Below, in pieces: positions 63,436-64,000 of a stretch of DNA of 64,000 nucleotides. The DNA is from Inediibacterium massiliense. GTDB taxonomy: Bacteria; Bacillota; Clostridia; Peptostreptococcales; Thermotaleaceae. The position numbers were made by a program, and so were the translations under genes. Within the stretch, counting starts at the first letter, position 1; each line of letters begins with the position of its first letter. The notes beneath the pieces are model-generated. The model had not been told where the DNA came from, made no database searches, and saw only the letters and a list, made by a program, of their open reading frames with translations. The DNA lies in the NCBI RefSeq assembly GCF_001282725.1, contig NZ_LN876587.1, forward strand, positions 201,493 to 265,492. The letters run 5' to 3'.

Positions 63436-64000
63436 GTATAGGATGAGAAGCTTGTCCTAATGATAGTAAAAAATTTGCAATATCTTTTGCAGCATAGGGT
63501 TTTTTAATTTTTCTCATATTTTCTTTATAGATATTATATTTATGGATATCTTCTTTTAAAAGACTAAGGCAAGAAATGAGTGTATTGGAACTGGTAGCAA
63601 TCATTCCGATCCCATTATTTAAAATAAACTCCGTATTTCTTTCTTCTTGACCAGGAAGTTTTGACGTTACAATAATAGGGAGTTCTTTAATAAGGGCTTC
63701 GGTAACGGTGATTCCTCCTGGTTTTGTAATGATTAAATCTGATACACTCATTAATTCATGAATATTATCTATAAAACCAAACACTGCTACATTAGGAAGA
63801 TTAAGATTTTTAATATCATAATATAATTCCTCATTTTTACCTGTTACTACTAAAATCTGTAAATCTAAAGGATAAGATAATAAATCAGAAATGGCTTCTG
63901 ACATACCTAATCCTAATCCTCCACCCATCATAAGAACTGTAAATGTATTTTTTATATGAAGATTCTTACAAAGAAGATCTCGATCATAATAAATATTAAA
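63425..64000 (-). CDS. MurG/MGDG-synthase-like glycosyltransferase (partial)
   Basis: C-terminal part of a GT28-type glycosyltransferase, running off the right edge; the frame stays open to 64000 without a stop. Visible motifs are VLMMGGGLGLG (nucleotide-sugar domain start), NVAVFGFIDNIHELMSVSDLIITKPGGITVTEALIKELPII and GQEERNTEFILNNGIGM. These match processive diacylglycerol glucosyltransferases (UgtP-like) and MGDG synthases. It adds sugar to membrane lipid. The N-terminal acceptor domain is outside the window. Confidence 0.85.
   Translation of the reverse strand, partial: FNIYYDRDLLCKNLHIKNTFTVLMMGGGLGLGMSEAISDLLSYPLDLQILVVTGKNEELYYDIKNLNLPNVAVFGFIDNIHELMSVSDLIITKPGGITVTEALIKELPIIVTSKLPGQEERNTEFILNNGIGMIATSSNTLISCLSLLKEDIHKYNIYKENMRKIKKPYAAKDIANFLLSLGQASHPIQKN

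Noticed and set aside
12..64000. CRISPR arrays, tRNA/rRNA genes, transposases, prophage
   Set aside because: No regularly spaced repeats, tRNA-like cloverleaf sequences, DDE/HUH transposase motifs or phage structural genes were seen.

Overview
The window looks like a stretch of chromosome from a low-GC, spore-forming anaerobic clostridium (Firmicutes). The support is strongly AT-rich DNA with A/T-rich codons, near-universal GGAGG ribosome sites, spore-coat (CotF-type) and YtvI sporulation genes, a complete desulfoferrodoxin-type domain, Feo iron uptake and cobalamin riboswitches. I cannot name the genus with confidence. No rRNA, tRNA, CRISPR array, transposase or prophage was seen; short repeats are the only sign of mobility.

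Layout. 1-3.5 kb: a YraQ-type permease with its partner, and MgtE. 3.5-7.7 kb: stress and metal genes (an HTH-desulfoferrodoxin fusion, an ArsR repressor, SelO, a peroxiredoxin, superoxide dismutase). 7.9-10.7 kb: thiDME behind two tandem TPP riboswitches, each with its own terminator. 10.8-15.4 kb: an AraC regulator and a heterodimeric ABC pair with a Fur-like box, probably for iron or siderophore. 16.3-19.6 kb: a cobalamin-riboswitch BtuFCD-like operon flanked by a short direct repeat. 19.9-26.2 kb: an EamA transporter and a dpp/opp-type peptide ABC operon. 26.7-28.7 kb: a YtrA-type GntR/ABC operon under a perfect 23-bp-arm palindrome. 28.8-33.5 kb: a ClC channel, an ECF sigma/anti-sigma pair, and a PadR/VanZ pair. 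33.7-39.6 kb: a two-component system, a very Cys-rich DUF326 protein and a MacB-like ABC exporter with a BceR-like operator. 39.7-46 kb: a 5'-nucleotidase-like HAD protein, spore coat proteins, a DtxR-type regulator and a feoA/split-feoB operon with twin DtxR boxes, MscS and an orphan membrane protein. 46-55.2 kb: glutamine synthetase, YtvI, PepF, an FHA/FtsW/PBP cluster and FabI. 55.3-57.9 kb: a lone cbiL with an unusual leader, and an ABC-2 exporter. 58-63.4 kb: a second cobalamin-riboswitch operon. The window ends inside a MurG-like glycosyltransferase.

Most notable is the second cobalamin-riboswitch operon. It encodes a BtuC-like permease, an ATPase, a predicted lipoprotein made of two nearly identical CbiK chelatase domains, and a substrate-binding lipoprotein that ends in S-layer-homology-like repeats. 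Together they suggest cell-surface handling of a metallo-tetrapyrrole or cobalt before import. Iron, cobalt/corrinoid and thiamin acquisition, each with a visible cis-regulatory element, is the recurring theme. Functions come from motifs read by eye; no database search was run.
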